From Treponemataceae bacterium (GTDB lineage: Bacteria > Spirochaetota > Spirochaetia > Treponematales > Treponemataceae), in the NCBI GenBank assembly GCA_024697985.1, contig JAILRX010000108.1, forward strand, positions 1 through 18,431: a stretch of 18,431 nucleotides of DNA, read 5' to 3'. Below are positions 1 through 6,405 of this stretch, one piece after another; positions within the stretch are counted from its first letter, which is position 1, and every line of letters begins with the position of its first letter. Made by a program: the position numbers and the translations under genes. The notes below the pieces were generated by a model that was not told the DNA's origin, searched no databases, and saw only the letters and a list, made by a program, of their open reading frames with translations.

Positions 1-9
1 CCCTTGCGC

Positions 10-43
10 AAAAAAAAGGCTGCCGAGAAAAACTCAACAGCCT
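10..43 (-). terminator. Rho-independent terminator after the 465-residue exported-protein gene
   Basis: Read on the minus strand, AGGCTG (43-38) pairs with CAGCCT (22-17). Inside it GAG (35-33) pairs with CTC (27-25). A run of eight T (17-10) follows. It starts 35 bases past the stop codon at 79-81. On the plus strand no T-run follows the hairpin, so it acts for minus-strand transcription. Confidence 0.8.
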
Positions 44-78
44 AAATAAATTTACACCATAATAATGATTTTATCATT

Positions 79-1476
79 CTACTCGAGTACGCCAAGAATA
101 ACTGGAGTGTTTGTTATACCTTTGCCTCTTGTCACTACTACTGTTATAGGAATTTCAACTGGCTGCCCAAATACATCTGCAATACCAGCTTCAATAACTT
201 CAACTTTCACTTTTTCACTTATATAATTTATATAAATAGGCTTACTTTCAGAAAACAAGTAAACAATTTTTGCTATGCTTCCTCCATAGCCAGATTGTAA
301 TTGTAAAAATGGAATATAATAAGCATGACCTTCTTCAAGAGCTCCATTTTCTAGTAGTTTACAATTTCGATCTTCTTCTTCCTTACCATGATAAATAAAA
401 TCTTTTGTTATTTCTTTTATAGTCGCCTCATTACGAGCCTGCTTTTCCTCTTTCTTTCGTTTTTCCTCGGCATTTTTTTGTTTTATCTGTGCAATTTCCG
501 ATTCAATATTTTCAATTGTATCCTGATTATACTCGTCACCAATATCACCAAGATAATAAACTGAATTAGAACCACCATATCGCTCAATAATTATATTATG
601 CAAATCTATTTTATTGTCTAACGAACCATACTTTAATTCTTTAAGTTCAATTAATTTCATTATAAAATCTTCAGTACAACAAGAATAATCTTTGTTTGGT
701 AATATCTCTATAACTTCAGAATCATTTTCTGAATGGAGCTTTATCCATTCATCTTTAATTTTAATTTCGTAACTAGAAAACGTCTCTGCCCTGTAATATA
801 TATGTAACCAGCCATCTTTTAAATCTTCCCCTGATTTAATTTTTTTTGGCGATATATATGCTGTATAATATTTTTCTGATGATTTATATTTTTTCAGCTT
901 TTTTGAAGCTTCTTTTTTCGACGATTTTGCAGAAATTTCATTGACAGAAACTTCTTTTTCAGAAGATATTTTCGAAGTTTCTTTATTATTAAATTCTTCA
1001 CTCGAGAATTTATTTTCAACATTTTGTTTCACAACATAAGTATCCGAATTCGAAATTTGAAACTTATCTGCTAATTGAAACACCAAATCATCACATGCAC
1101 CTTTATTTTCATAAATTTCAGGTATCGTTTTTACACATTTACTTTCACATTCAAACAAAGAATTTCCTGAACTATCCATCAGCTGACATTTTATAAGATA
1201 TAGACTATTTTCGTAACATATTTGAAATTTCATGAAATATTCTGCTTCAAAACTTGTATAGTAATGATTTTTTATATTTCTCAATTTTAAGTATTTGATG
1301 GAATTATCAACAAACGCCTTCTCCACCAAAGTTCCTATGTATGAGTATTTATTTGAGTCCAAACCAACAAATTCTGGAACTTCTGTTTTAATAGCAACAT
1401 TTTGTATATCTATTTCTTGAGCAAAACAAACTAACGACAAAATTACAAAAAACAACTCTAAAATTTTCTTTTTCAT
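79..1476 (-). CDS. Exported protein of unknown function, 465 residues
   Basis: I do not recognise this family. The N-terminus is a classical signal peptide: MKKK, a hydrophobic stretch at residues 8-18, then C-F-A before Q20, so cleavage after A19 is likely. A lipoprotein reading at C17 is possible but the preceding L-V is a poor lipobox. Residues 155-202 are a low-complexity Ser/Lys/Glu linker, and residues 321-358 are a highly charged, probably helical stretch (AEEKRKKEEKQ). The C-terminal part from about 378 looks beta-rich, with alternating hydrophobic residues. GGAG lies 7 bases before the ATG. It follows the 65-residue gene by 17 bases, so the two are probably co-transcribed. The gene is AT-rich compared with the ribosomal block, which fits a lineage-specific accessory gene. 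An envelope or periplasmic location is inferred from the signal peptide only. Confidence 0.75.
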   Translation of the reverse strand: MKKKILELFFVILSLVCFAQEIDIQNVAIKTEVPEFVGLDSNKYSYIGTLVEKAFVDNSIKYLKLRNIKNHYYTSFEAEYFMKFQICYENSLYLIKCQLMDSSGNSLFECESKCVKTIPEIYENKGACDDLVFQLADKFQISNSDTYVVKQNVENKFSSEEFNNKETSKISSEKEVSVNEISAKSSKKEASKKLKKYKSSEKYYTAYISPKKIKSGEDLKDGWLHIYYRAETFSSYEIKIKDEWIKLHSENDSEVIEILPNKDYSCCTEDFIMKLIELKELKYGSLDNKIDLHNIIIERYGGSNSVYYLGDIGDEYNQDTIENIESEIAQIKQKNAEEKRKKEEKQARNEATIKEITKDFIYHGKEEEDRNCKLLENGALEEGHAYYIPFLQLQSGYGGSIAKIVYLFSESKPIYINYISEKVKVEVIEAGIADVFGQPVEIPITVVVTRGKGITNTPVILGVLE

Positions 1477-1493
1477 TTTCTACTCCAATATCC

Positions 1494-1691
1494 TTAGTTC
1501 AATCTTTCAATAAGATTTTTCAATTGCTCAATATACTTAAAAGTCGAATCTTCTTTATTTTCTTGTGCAGAACGACGTTTGTGTGCAAGAATTTCTTTTT
1601 CCAAATTTAATATCGTTGTATTCAAACTTCTTGCTTGATCTGCAAAAGATAATCCTTCAAAACCTTCACTATGATTTTTATGCTCTAACAT
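1494..1691 (-). CDS. Small hypothetical protein, 65 residues, coiled-coil-like
   Basis: Function unknown. The product has no signal peptide or cysteines. It is rich in Leu, Glu, Lys and Asn with a helical heptad-like pattern (ILNLEKEILAHKRR, then YIEQLKNLIERLN), which suggests a small coiled-coil or oligomerising protein. The ATG has a good Shine-Dalgarno sequence, AAGGAAG, 6 bases upstream, which supports translation despite the short length. The stop codon is 17 bases before the start of the exported-protein gene, so the pair form a likely two-gene unit. The palindromic stretch 1732-1779 lies about 40-90 bases upstream of the start, where a promoter or operator would be expected. Confidence 0.65.
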   Translation of the reverse strand: MLEHKNHSEGFEGLSFADQARSLNTTILNLEKEILAHKRRSAQENKEDSTFKYIEQLKNLIERLN

Positions 1692-1731
1692 AATCGACTT
1701 CCTTTCTCTTTAAGTTTTTGAAACATTCTTT

Positions 1732-1761
1732 AATTAAGAAACACTCAAGTGTTTCTTAATT
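1732..1761. repeat. 14-bp inverted repeat with 2-base centre
   Basis: Bases 1732-1745 are the exact reverse complement of 1748-1761, with CA between them. The right arm's last four bases are shared with the left arm of the adjacent 22-base palindrome, so the two cannot both form complete cruciforms or hairpins. It lies 40-70 bases upstream of the 65-residue gene. It could be an operator, a messenger hairpin or a repeat end. Confidence 0.7.
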
Positions 1762-1779
1762 CTATGCTAGCATAGAATT
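1758..1779. repeat. Perfect 22-base palindrome
   Basis: The 22 bases are identical to their own reverse complement, with a GCTAGC centre and no spacer. A loop-free palindrome is a poor RNA hairpin but a good dimeric protein binding site or repeat end. The GAATTC immediately to its right overlaps its final bases. Confidence 0.75.
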
Positions 1780-1854
1780 CGCCAGCGTATTAGACTCCCG
1801 AGTCATCAACATGTTTAATGCAAAATCTTTAAAAGTTATAATGGCACTCTGAAC

Positions 1855-1905
1855 AAAAAAAATCGGCTCGTCCAAAGTGGCATTTGCAACCTCAAACAAA
1901 CCGAT
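1855..1905 (-). terminator. Likely rho-independent terminator after pflX
   Basis: On the minus strand ATCGG (1905-1901) pairs with CCGAT (1866-1862) and is followed by a run of eight T (1862-1855). The loop is long, about 34 bases, with only weak internal pairing. It lies about 45 bases after the pflX stop. The T-run and position are good, but the long loop makes it a moderate call. Confidence 0.5.
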
Positions 1906-1948
1906 GCATTTTCGTTTTTATCAGCGTTAATCCGCGTGAATCTATGAT

Positions 1949-2998
1949 TCATTGTCTCCAGTGCCAGATCGTTCTGGAAAGTTCATTGCTGAAAGGCTGG
2001 AAATTGTTAAAATCTGGAAGCCAATCGGTGTCTTCGGTAAGCTCCTGATAAAAGAGGTAGGAAAAATCGTAATCAGCTATCATCTGCTGAACTGCGTCAA
2101 ATTCGTTTTCGTTCATCAGCCTGTGCTGAAAGCAATCCAAGGCCGGCTTTCGCCTGTTCATTTCAGTTTCATCAAACTTTACGGGCGTATACTGACTCAT
2201 TATCGAAATGCAGGCTCGCGCTCGCCCTGAATCATCGACATCAGCGTGTTTTTTAAGCCAGTCAAGAACAAGTCTTGTATCCTCAAGCCTTCCTGGAAGC
2301 ACGAGATGGCGCACAATCACGCCTGATAGCATTTTTTCGATTGTCTGGCCGCCAAAGCGTTTTTCAGCTGCAATATCTCCGCTTGTAACATCGGCGACAG
2401 TTTCAAATTTAAGCGGTGCATGATTTATCATCCATCTTATGGCTTTTTTGTTCACAGAAGGATAGTCCGGAGCCTTAAAAACCGAATCAGAAATCAGTGG
2501 ATTCAAAGTCTTCATGTCGGGAAGCCAGATGTCCACAAGACCGTCGAGCATTTCCAAAGCTTCGATTGTTTCATACGCAGATGAATTCCAGCAGACCGGA
2601 ATTTTAAGCCCTCGTATTTTAGCCCTTTCAAGCCCGGCCACAACTGATGGAATTACATGACTTCCGGTAACTATGTTGATGTTTTCAGCCTTTTCGTCCT
2701 GAAGACGCAGGCATATATCAGCAAATTCATCTGAGTCAACTGTTCGCCCCATTCCATTCTGTGAAATCTGATAATTTTGACAAAAAGCGCATCTCAGGTT
2801 GCAGCCAGTTATAAAAATCGTACCCGAGCCGCCAAGCACCGTAACAGGAGGTTCTTCGCCAAAATGAATCGTGGCAGTTGCAATTCTTAAATCAGCCGTT
2901 TCCCTGCAAAATCCGAGTTCGCCTTCAAGCCGGTTTACCCCGCAGTTTCTGGGACAGAGAGTACAAGATTTATATTGAGACTGATTTGCCACTGTCAT
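1949..2998 (-). CDS. pflX: PflX-type radical SAM protein, PflA-related
   Basis: This 349-residue protein is a radical SAM enzyme resembling pyruvate formate-lyase activating enzymes of the PflX group (COG1313). The SAM-binding cluster motif CxxxCxxC is C66, C70, C73, within GCNLRCAFCQNY. An N-terminal cysteine set, C12, C15, C19 and C31 (CTLCPRNCGVNR ... GFC), is typical of PflX and may hold an extra metal centre. The family's real substrate is not established, so glycyl-radical activation is only a possibility, and no formate lyase gene is in the window. ATG at 2998 has GAGG only 2 bases upstream; GTG at residue 3 (2992) is better spaced and may be the true start. It follows era by 42 bases, probably in one transcript. 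Confidence 0.85.
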   Translation of the reverse strand: MTVANQSQYKSCTLCPRNCGVNRLEGELGFCRETADLRIATATIHFGEEPPVTVLGGSGTIFITGCNLRCAFCQNYQISQNGMGRTVDSDEFADICLRLQDEKAENINIVTGSHVIPSVVAGLERAKIRGLKIPVCWNSSAYETIEALEMLDGLVDIWLPDMKTLNPLISDSVFKAPDYPSVNKKAIRWMINHAPLKFETVADVTSGDIAAEKRFGGQTIEKMLSGVIVRHLVLPGRLEDTRLVLDWLKKHADVDDSGRARACISIMSQYTPVKFDETEMNRRKPALDCFQHRLMNENEFDAVQQMIADYDFSYLFYQELTEDTDWLPDFNNFQPFSNELSRTIWHWRQ

Positions 2999-3040
2999 TT
3001 CCTCATCACAAAGTTTTCACATTACGGTTTTGGACCGCAC

Positions 3041-3955
3041 TTATTTGATCAATTTTGTAAGAATTACGTCTTTTTGACGCCAGTTTTTGTTCACTTTTAC
3101 CTGCAGGTCCAAATCAATTCGGTAATCAAAAATTTTTCTACATTCCTTGATTGATTCAACCCTGATGGTCTTGATCATCGAAGCCCCTTTTCCGATAACC
3201 ATGCCCTTCTGACTTTCACGCTCAACGACAATAAAAGCCCTTACCCAAAGTTCCTTTCCGTCCTTGCGCATTTCCATGTCTGCAATTTCAACGTAAAGTG
3301 CATGCGGAATTTCATCGTACAGCCTGTTGATTGCCTGCTCCCTGATGATTTCTGCGATTCGAAAATCAACGTCCTGGTCCGTGTAAAACTCTGTCGGATA
3401 AAGATGTTCAGCAACTGGTGCAAATTCGAAAAGACTTCTCAAAACATCGTTTATTCCAATATCCTTCTGAGCAGAAATATCAAAGACCCTGGATGAAGGT
3501 ATCTCTTTTAAATTCTGACTGATAAAAAGACGAGCCTTTGAGGTGGAAGTGTTCAATACATCAATTTTGTTGATGCCAACAACTGTTTTTTTTGCAAACG
3601 GCCGAATCAATTCTGCTGTCATCAATTCTTCTTCCTGAGGATTTCTGGTTGCATCCAGCAAATAAAGAATCGCATCAGCACTTTCAAGCTGATCCTGTGT
3701 CACGCCCTTCAATTTGAGGTTCAGTTTTTTCTCTGAATTGTGATAGCCTGGCGTATCGATAAAAACCAACTGCCCGAGGCTTGTATTTACAATGCCTTTC
3801 ACAGCATTTCTTGTCGTCTGAGGGATGGCCGAAACGATTGAGATCTTTTCACCGCTGGCCGTATTTAAAAATGAGGATTTACCAACTGATGGTCGTCCGA
3901 TAATTGCAACAACACCAGTTTTGTTTCCAACTTCGATTTCTTCTGATTCTTCCAT
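3041..3955 (-). CDS. era: GTPase Era
   Basis: Era is an essential Ras-like GTPase with a KH domain that binds the 3' end of 16S rRNA and helps 30S subunit maturation. From the ATG at 3955 the product is 304 residues, matching the usual 300. GTPase motifs are G1 GRPSVGKSS (20-28), G2 around T47-T48, G3 DTPG (67-70), G4 NKID (129-132) and G5 SAQ (161-163). The C-terminal KH domain contains VIGKGASMIK (253-262). Here the usual GXXG loop reads GKGA, with alanine for the second glycine. A frame-compatible TTG at 3997 lies inside the upstream terminator and is unlikely. The ATG has no Shine-Dalgarno sequence, while a TATAAT box ends 6 bases before it. Its place after the ribosomal operon fits a ribosome-assembly job. 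Confidence 0.93.
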   Translation of the reverse strand: MEESEEIEVGNKTGVVAIIGRPSVGKSSFLNTASGEKISIVSAIPQTTRNAVKGIVNTSLGQLVFIDTPGYHNSEKKLNLKLKGVTQDQLESADAILYLLDATRNPQEEELMTAELIRPFAKKTVVGINKIDVLNTSTSKARLFISQNLKEIPSSRVFDISAQKDIGINDVLRSLFEFAPVAEHLYPTEFYTDQDVDFRIAEIIREQAINRLYDEIPHALYVEIADMEMRKDGKELWVRAFIVVERESQKGMVIGKGASMIKTIRVESIKECRKIFDYRIDLDLQVKVNKNWRQKDVILTKLIK

Positions 3956-3961
3956 ACTGAT

Positions 3962-3967
3962 ATTATA
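3962..3967 (-). promoter_or_regulatory. Candidate -10 box of era
   Basis: A perfect TATAAT on the minus strand lies just after the ribosomal operon's terminator. Only 6 bases separate it from the era ATG, so transcription would begin at or next to the start codon. The matching -35 region falls in the terminator's T-run (TAGTTT at 17-base spacing) and is poor, so the call rests on the -10 alone. Confidence 0.45.
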
Positions 3968-3978
3968 ATTGGCAAAGC

Positions 3979-4016
3979 AAAAAAAAACTACCTCCAAGCA
4001 ATGCTATAGAGGTAGT
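3979..4016 (-). terminator. Rho-independent terminator ending the ribosomal superoperon
   Basis: On the minus strand ACTACCTC (4016-4009) pairs perfectly with GAGGTAGT (3994-3987) around a 14-base loop. Nine T (3987-3979) follow directly. It lies 20 bases past the stop of the 58-residue zinc-ribbon gene, which places that gene inside the ribosomal transcript and separates it from era. On the plus strand no T-run follows. Confidence 0.9.
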
Positions 4017-4036
4017 CCCTTTAAGTCAGATTTCTA

Positions 4037-4213
4037 TCAAACAGCCTTACCGTTTTTGATAGCAGCTTTGCAGTATTTGCAAATCTTTACTTTCTGACCA
4101 TCGATTTCCTGTTCATAAAGAACTTTGATACCGTCTTTTTTGCACCTTCCGCATACTCCTCGGCCATGTGCTACTTGATCACGAATACCTTTTCCACGAT
4201 GTGATTTTGACAT
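4037..4213 (-). CDS. Small basic zinc-ribbon protein, last cistron of the ribosomal operon
   Basis: The gene encodes 58 residues, rich in Lys, Arg and Gly, beginning MSKSHRGKGIRDQVAHGRG. It contains CGRC (21-24) and CKYC (45-48), a CX2C-X20-CX2C zinc ribbon. AAGGAG lies 6 bases before the ATG. The gap to rplQ is 17 bases and the operon terminator follows 20 bases after the stop, so it is co-transcribed with the ribosomal proteins. I cannot place it in a named ribosomal protein family. The ribbon's layout (V-C-x-x-C ... DG-x-K-x-x-x-C-K-x-C) resembles the ribbon at the end of L24 in this same operon, though with 20 rather than 17 residues between the pairs. A ribosome- or RNA-associated role is inferred from size, charge, zinc ribbon and position. 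Confidence 0.85.
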   Translation of the reverse strand: MSKSHRGKGIRDQVAHGRGVCGRCKKDGIKVLYEQEIDGQKVKICKYCKAAIKNGKAV

Positions 4214-4230
4214 AGTGTACTCCTTATTAA

Positions 4231-4740
4231 TTACTCAGCAGCATTAGCTGGTTCAGCATCAGCTTTTGGTTCTGCTTTTTTAGCAGTCTTTTTTGCTGGT
4301 GCTTTTTTTGCGTCAGTTTTCTTTGATTCAGTTTTTTTAGCTTTTGTATCTTTCTTTGCTTTTGAAGATTTGTCGCCATCCAACTGATAATCAACCATTT
4401 CCAAAATAACGATATCAGCAGCGTCACCCTGTCTGAATCCCATTTTGAGGATTCGAGTATAACCGCCGTCTCGGTCTTTCATTCTAGGACCAATGTTTGT
4501 AAAAAGCTTAGCTAATACAATTTCATCCTGGATAAATTTTGCTGCTTCACGTCGATTGTGAACGCTATCTACTTTAGCACGTGTAATCAACTTTTCAGCA
4601 CACTTTCGAACTTCCAAAGCCTTAGCTTTTGTAGTTGTAATTCGTTCATATCTGAACAAAGAAGTTGTCATGTTTCTTAACATAGCTCGGCGATGAGAAC
4701 TTGTTCTAGAAAGTGCATTAAAACCACTCTTATGATTCAT
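4231..4740 (-). CDS. rplQ: 50S ribosomal protein L17 with long Lys/Ala tail
   Basis: L17 is a 23S rRNA-binding protein of the large subunit near the exit-tunnel side. The canonical part is residues 1-120, starting MNHKSGFNALSRTSSHRRAMLRN with the LFTNIGPRMKDRDGGYTRI core motif. It is followed by a 49-residue tail (121-169) containing 16 lysines and many alanines (KKTDAKKAPAKKTAKKAEPKAD), ending in an acidic segment. Most L17 proteins stop near 116-130 residues. The tail looks disordered and histone-H1-like. AAGGAA, 10 bases before the ATG, overlaps the last codons of rpoA, and the gap to rpoA is 4 bases. The two genes are likely translationally coupled. Confidence 0.95.
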   Translation of the reverse strand: MNHKSGFNALSRTSSHRRAMLRNMTTSLFRYERITTTKAKALEVRKCAEKLITRAKVDSVHNRREAAKFIQDEIVLAKLFTNIGPRMKDRDGGYTRILKMGFRQGDAADIVILEMVDYQLDGDKSSKAKKDTKAKKTESKKTDAKKAPAKKTAKKAEPKADAEPANAAE

Positions 4741-4744
4741 CTGT

Positions 4745-5782
4745 CTATTCCTTTTTCGATAAATTTAAGTCAGCATCCAAATGGCTGTAATCTGTCATTC
4801 CGAGGCTAAAACCCCATTCCTGGAGCTTCTCTTTGATTTCCTGCAAACTTTTCTTTCCAAAGTTTCTTGTTTTCGCAATTTCGTCTTCTGTTTTTCTTGT
4901 CAATTCACCGATATTTTTAATCTGTGCATTTTTAAGACAGTTTACAGAACGAACAGAAAGTTCAAGTTCTTCAACCGGTGTGTTAAGAATCTGTCGGATT
5001 CTATCAGAAATCTCGTTAGATTCTTCACCATGACCAATCTCTGTATCATTGAAATTGATAAAAATCGCAAAATGATCTTTAGCAATCTTTGCAGCTTCAC
5101 CAAGTGCATCTTCTGGAGCAATTGTTCCATCAGTCCAAATTTCCAAAATAAGTTTGTCGTAGTCGTTTCGCTGTCCTACTCGGCATGGCTCAATGGCATA
5201 CTTAACTTTTTTGATAGGGCTGAAAATTGCATCCATCGGAATTGTACCTACAATTTCGACATTCTCACTATTTGTTTCAGCAGGAACATATCCTCGTCCC
5301 AATTCAACCTGAATTTCAAATTCGATGTGAGCACCTTCCATCATTGTGAAGAGGTGTACACCTTTTGTGAATACTTCAAGCGAAGATCCCTGTTCGAAAT
5401 TGTCGCTGGTTACATCACCAGGTCCTTTGAATTCGAACATGAATGTTTCCTGTTCAACTTCATCAGCAAGCTTGAAACGAATCTGTTTCAAACTGTTCAA
5501 AACTTCCAAAGTATCTTCTACAACGTTTGGAATTGTTTCGTATTCGCTTGAAATAACATGAGGTACGTTATCCGCATCATACGAAGTTATTCTTACAGAA
5601 CTAACAGCATAACCCTGAATAGAAGATAACAGCACTCTGCGCAACGTATTTCCTACTGTAGTACCAAAACCTGGTTCAAAAGGATACGCCGTGAATTTTC
5701 CATAACTTGGATTATCTTCGAGATGTTCAAAGTTAATCCCTTTTGGTTTTTTAAACTCTTTAAGCAGATTTTTTCGGGCCAT
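4745..5782 (-). CDS. rpoA: DNA-directed RNA polymerase alpha subunit
   Basis: Alpha forms the dimer on which beta and beta' assemble, and its C-terminal domain contacts promoter UP elements and activators. The 345-residue product shows the N-terminal dimerisation signature FEPGFGTTVGNTLRRVLLSS (35-54). The C-terminal HhH domain begins near residue 270 with VRSVNCLK (277-284). The arginine equivalent to E. coli R265 is present, and GKKSLQEIK follows (309-317). A slightly extended N-terminus (MARKNLLKEFKKPKGI) is typical of spirochaete-like alphas, from memory. AAGGAG lies 5 bases before the ATG. It sits between rpsD and rplQ, as in the alpha operon of other bacteria. Confidence 0.98.
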   Translation of the reverse strand: MARKNLLKEFKKPKGINFEHLEDNPSYGKFTAYPFEPGFGTTVGNTLRRVLLSSIQGYAVSSVRITSYDADNVPHVISSEYETIPNVVEDTLEVLNSLKQIRFKLADEVEQETFMFEFKGPGDVTSDNFEQGSSLEVFTKGVHLFTMMEGAHIEFEIQVELGRGYVPAETNSENVEIVGTIPMDAIFSPIKKVKYAIEPCRVGQRNDYDKLILEIWTDGTIAPEDALGEAAKIAKDHFAIFINFNDTEIGHGEESNEISDRIRQILNTPVEELELSVRSVNCLKNAQIKNIGELTRKTEDEIAKTRNFGKKSLQEIKEKLQEWGFSLGMTDYSHLDADLNLSKKE

Positions 5783-5791
5783 CCTAACTCC

Positions 5792-6388
5792 TTACCTTGA
5801 ATAGAACTCTACTATAAGGTGCTCTTCTACTTCATAATCGATATCAGCTTTTGTAGGCAAACTTAAAACCTTTGCTGAAAATGTTTCACTGTTAACTTCG
5901 AGCCACTGTGGAACTTTTCGATTGTAGTCCTTACCAACAGATTCTTTGATACCATTAGTGCTCTGGCTTGCTTCACAAACTGAAATCACATCACCAAGTT
6001 TTACCTGATAAGAAGGAATATCTACCTTCTTTCCATTAACCTGAATATGTCCGTGACTTACCATCTGTCGAGCTGCATTTCGAGTTTTTGCAAAGCCCAT
6101 TCGGAAAATAACATTATCAAGTCTAAGTTCCAACAACTGAAGGAAGTTTTCACCTGTTGATCCTGCCATTTTTGAAGCACGATCATATGTCAATCGGAAC
6201 TGTTTTTCCATCATGCCATAAATGAACTTAACTTTCTGCTTTTCGTTCAACTGAATACCATATTCAGACTTCTTTCGACGTACGTTTCCTTTTGGATCGC
6301 GTTTTGTCTGTTTATCATAACCCATAACGACTGGGTTAATTCCCAATGCTTTACATCTTTTTAAGATAGGCTGTGTACATTTTCCCAT
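5792..6388 (-). CDS. rpsD: 30S ribosomal protein S4
   Basis: S4 is a primary 16S rRNA binder that nucleates the 30S body; in E. coli it is also the translational repressor of the alpha operon. The product from ATG 6388 is 198 residues. The S4 RNA-binding domain is clear at LELRLDNVIFRMGFAKTRNAA and GHIQVNGKKVDIPSYQV. The N-terminus MGKCTQPILKRCKALG lacks the four-cysteine zinc site found in some S4 proteins. AAGGAG sits 10 bases before this ATG. An in-frame TTG two codons upstream (6394) is less well placed. The gene lies 17 bases after rpsK, inside the alpha cluster. Confidence 0.96.
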   Translation of the reverse strand: MGKCTQPILKRCKALGINPVVMGYDKQTKRDPKGNVRRKKSEYGIQLNEKQKVKFIYGMMEKQFRLTYDRASKMAGSTGENFLQLLELRLDNVIFRMGFAKTRNAARQMVSHGHIQVNGKKVDIPSYQVKLGDVISVCEASQSTNGIKESVGKDYNRKVPQWLEVNSETFSAKVLSLPTKADIDYEVEEHLIVEFYSR

Positions 6389-6405
6389 TATCAAAGGCTC
6401 CTTAA

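Larger units (their letters stand above)
1731..1950. repeat. Palindrome-rich intergenic stretch, candidate interspersed repeat or gene remnant
   Basis: This gap holds several elements in series: a 14-bp inverted repeat (1732-1745 with 1748-1761), a perfect 22-base palindrome (1758-1779), a short GACTC/GAGTC repeat (1793-1804), the pflX terminator (1855-1905), and a minus-strand array of degenerate GATT-type units (GATTCA, GATTCACGCG, GATTAACGCT, GATAA; 1950-1917) that begins at the pflX stop. On the minus strand one frame stays open for 51 codons (1917 down to 1765, stop TAG at 1764-1762) but has no start codon with a ribosome site. Base composition is more mixed than in the flanking AT-rich genes. 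The pattern resembles repeated intergenic elements or a gene tail, but copy number cannot be seen here. Confidence 0.4.

Noticed and set aside
1424..1430. Lipoprotein signal in the 465-residue protein (LSLVC)
   Set aside because: Valine before cysteine is a poor lipobox even by loose spirochaete rules, and a standard C-F-A cleavage site follows two residues later.
1765..1917. 51-codon minus-strand frame as an intact gene
   Set aside because: It has no start codon with a ribosome site near its beginning and runs through the pflX terminator; treated only as part of a candidate repeat or remnant.
1952..2423. Plus-strand open frames opposite pflX
   Set aside because: They are antisense to a clear radical SAM gene, have no ribosome site and no recognisable protein pattern.
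3956..3997. Longer era product starting from TTG at 3997
   Set aside because: The added 14 residues would be encoded inside the operon terminator and its T-run (EVVFFCF), with no ribosome site, and Era's normal length fits ATG 3955.
4227..4427. Second minus-strand frame overlapping rplQ's tail
   Set aside because: The repetitive lysine-alanine codons stay open in more than one frame; the frame continuous with L17 is the real one.
4781..5551. 256-codon plus-strand open frame opposite rpoA
   Set aside because: It is a mirror of the rpoA coding frame, rich in Phe, Cys and Ser from reversed codons, without a credible start or ribosome site.
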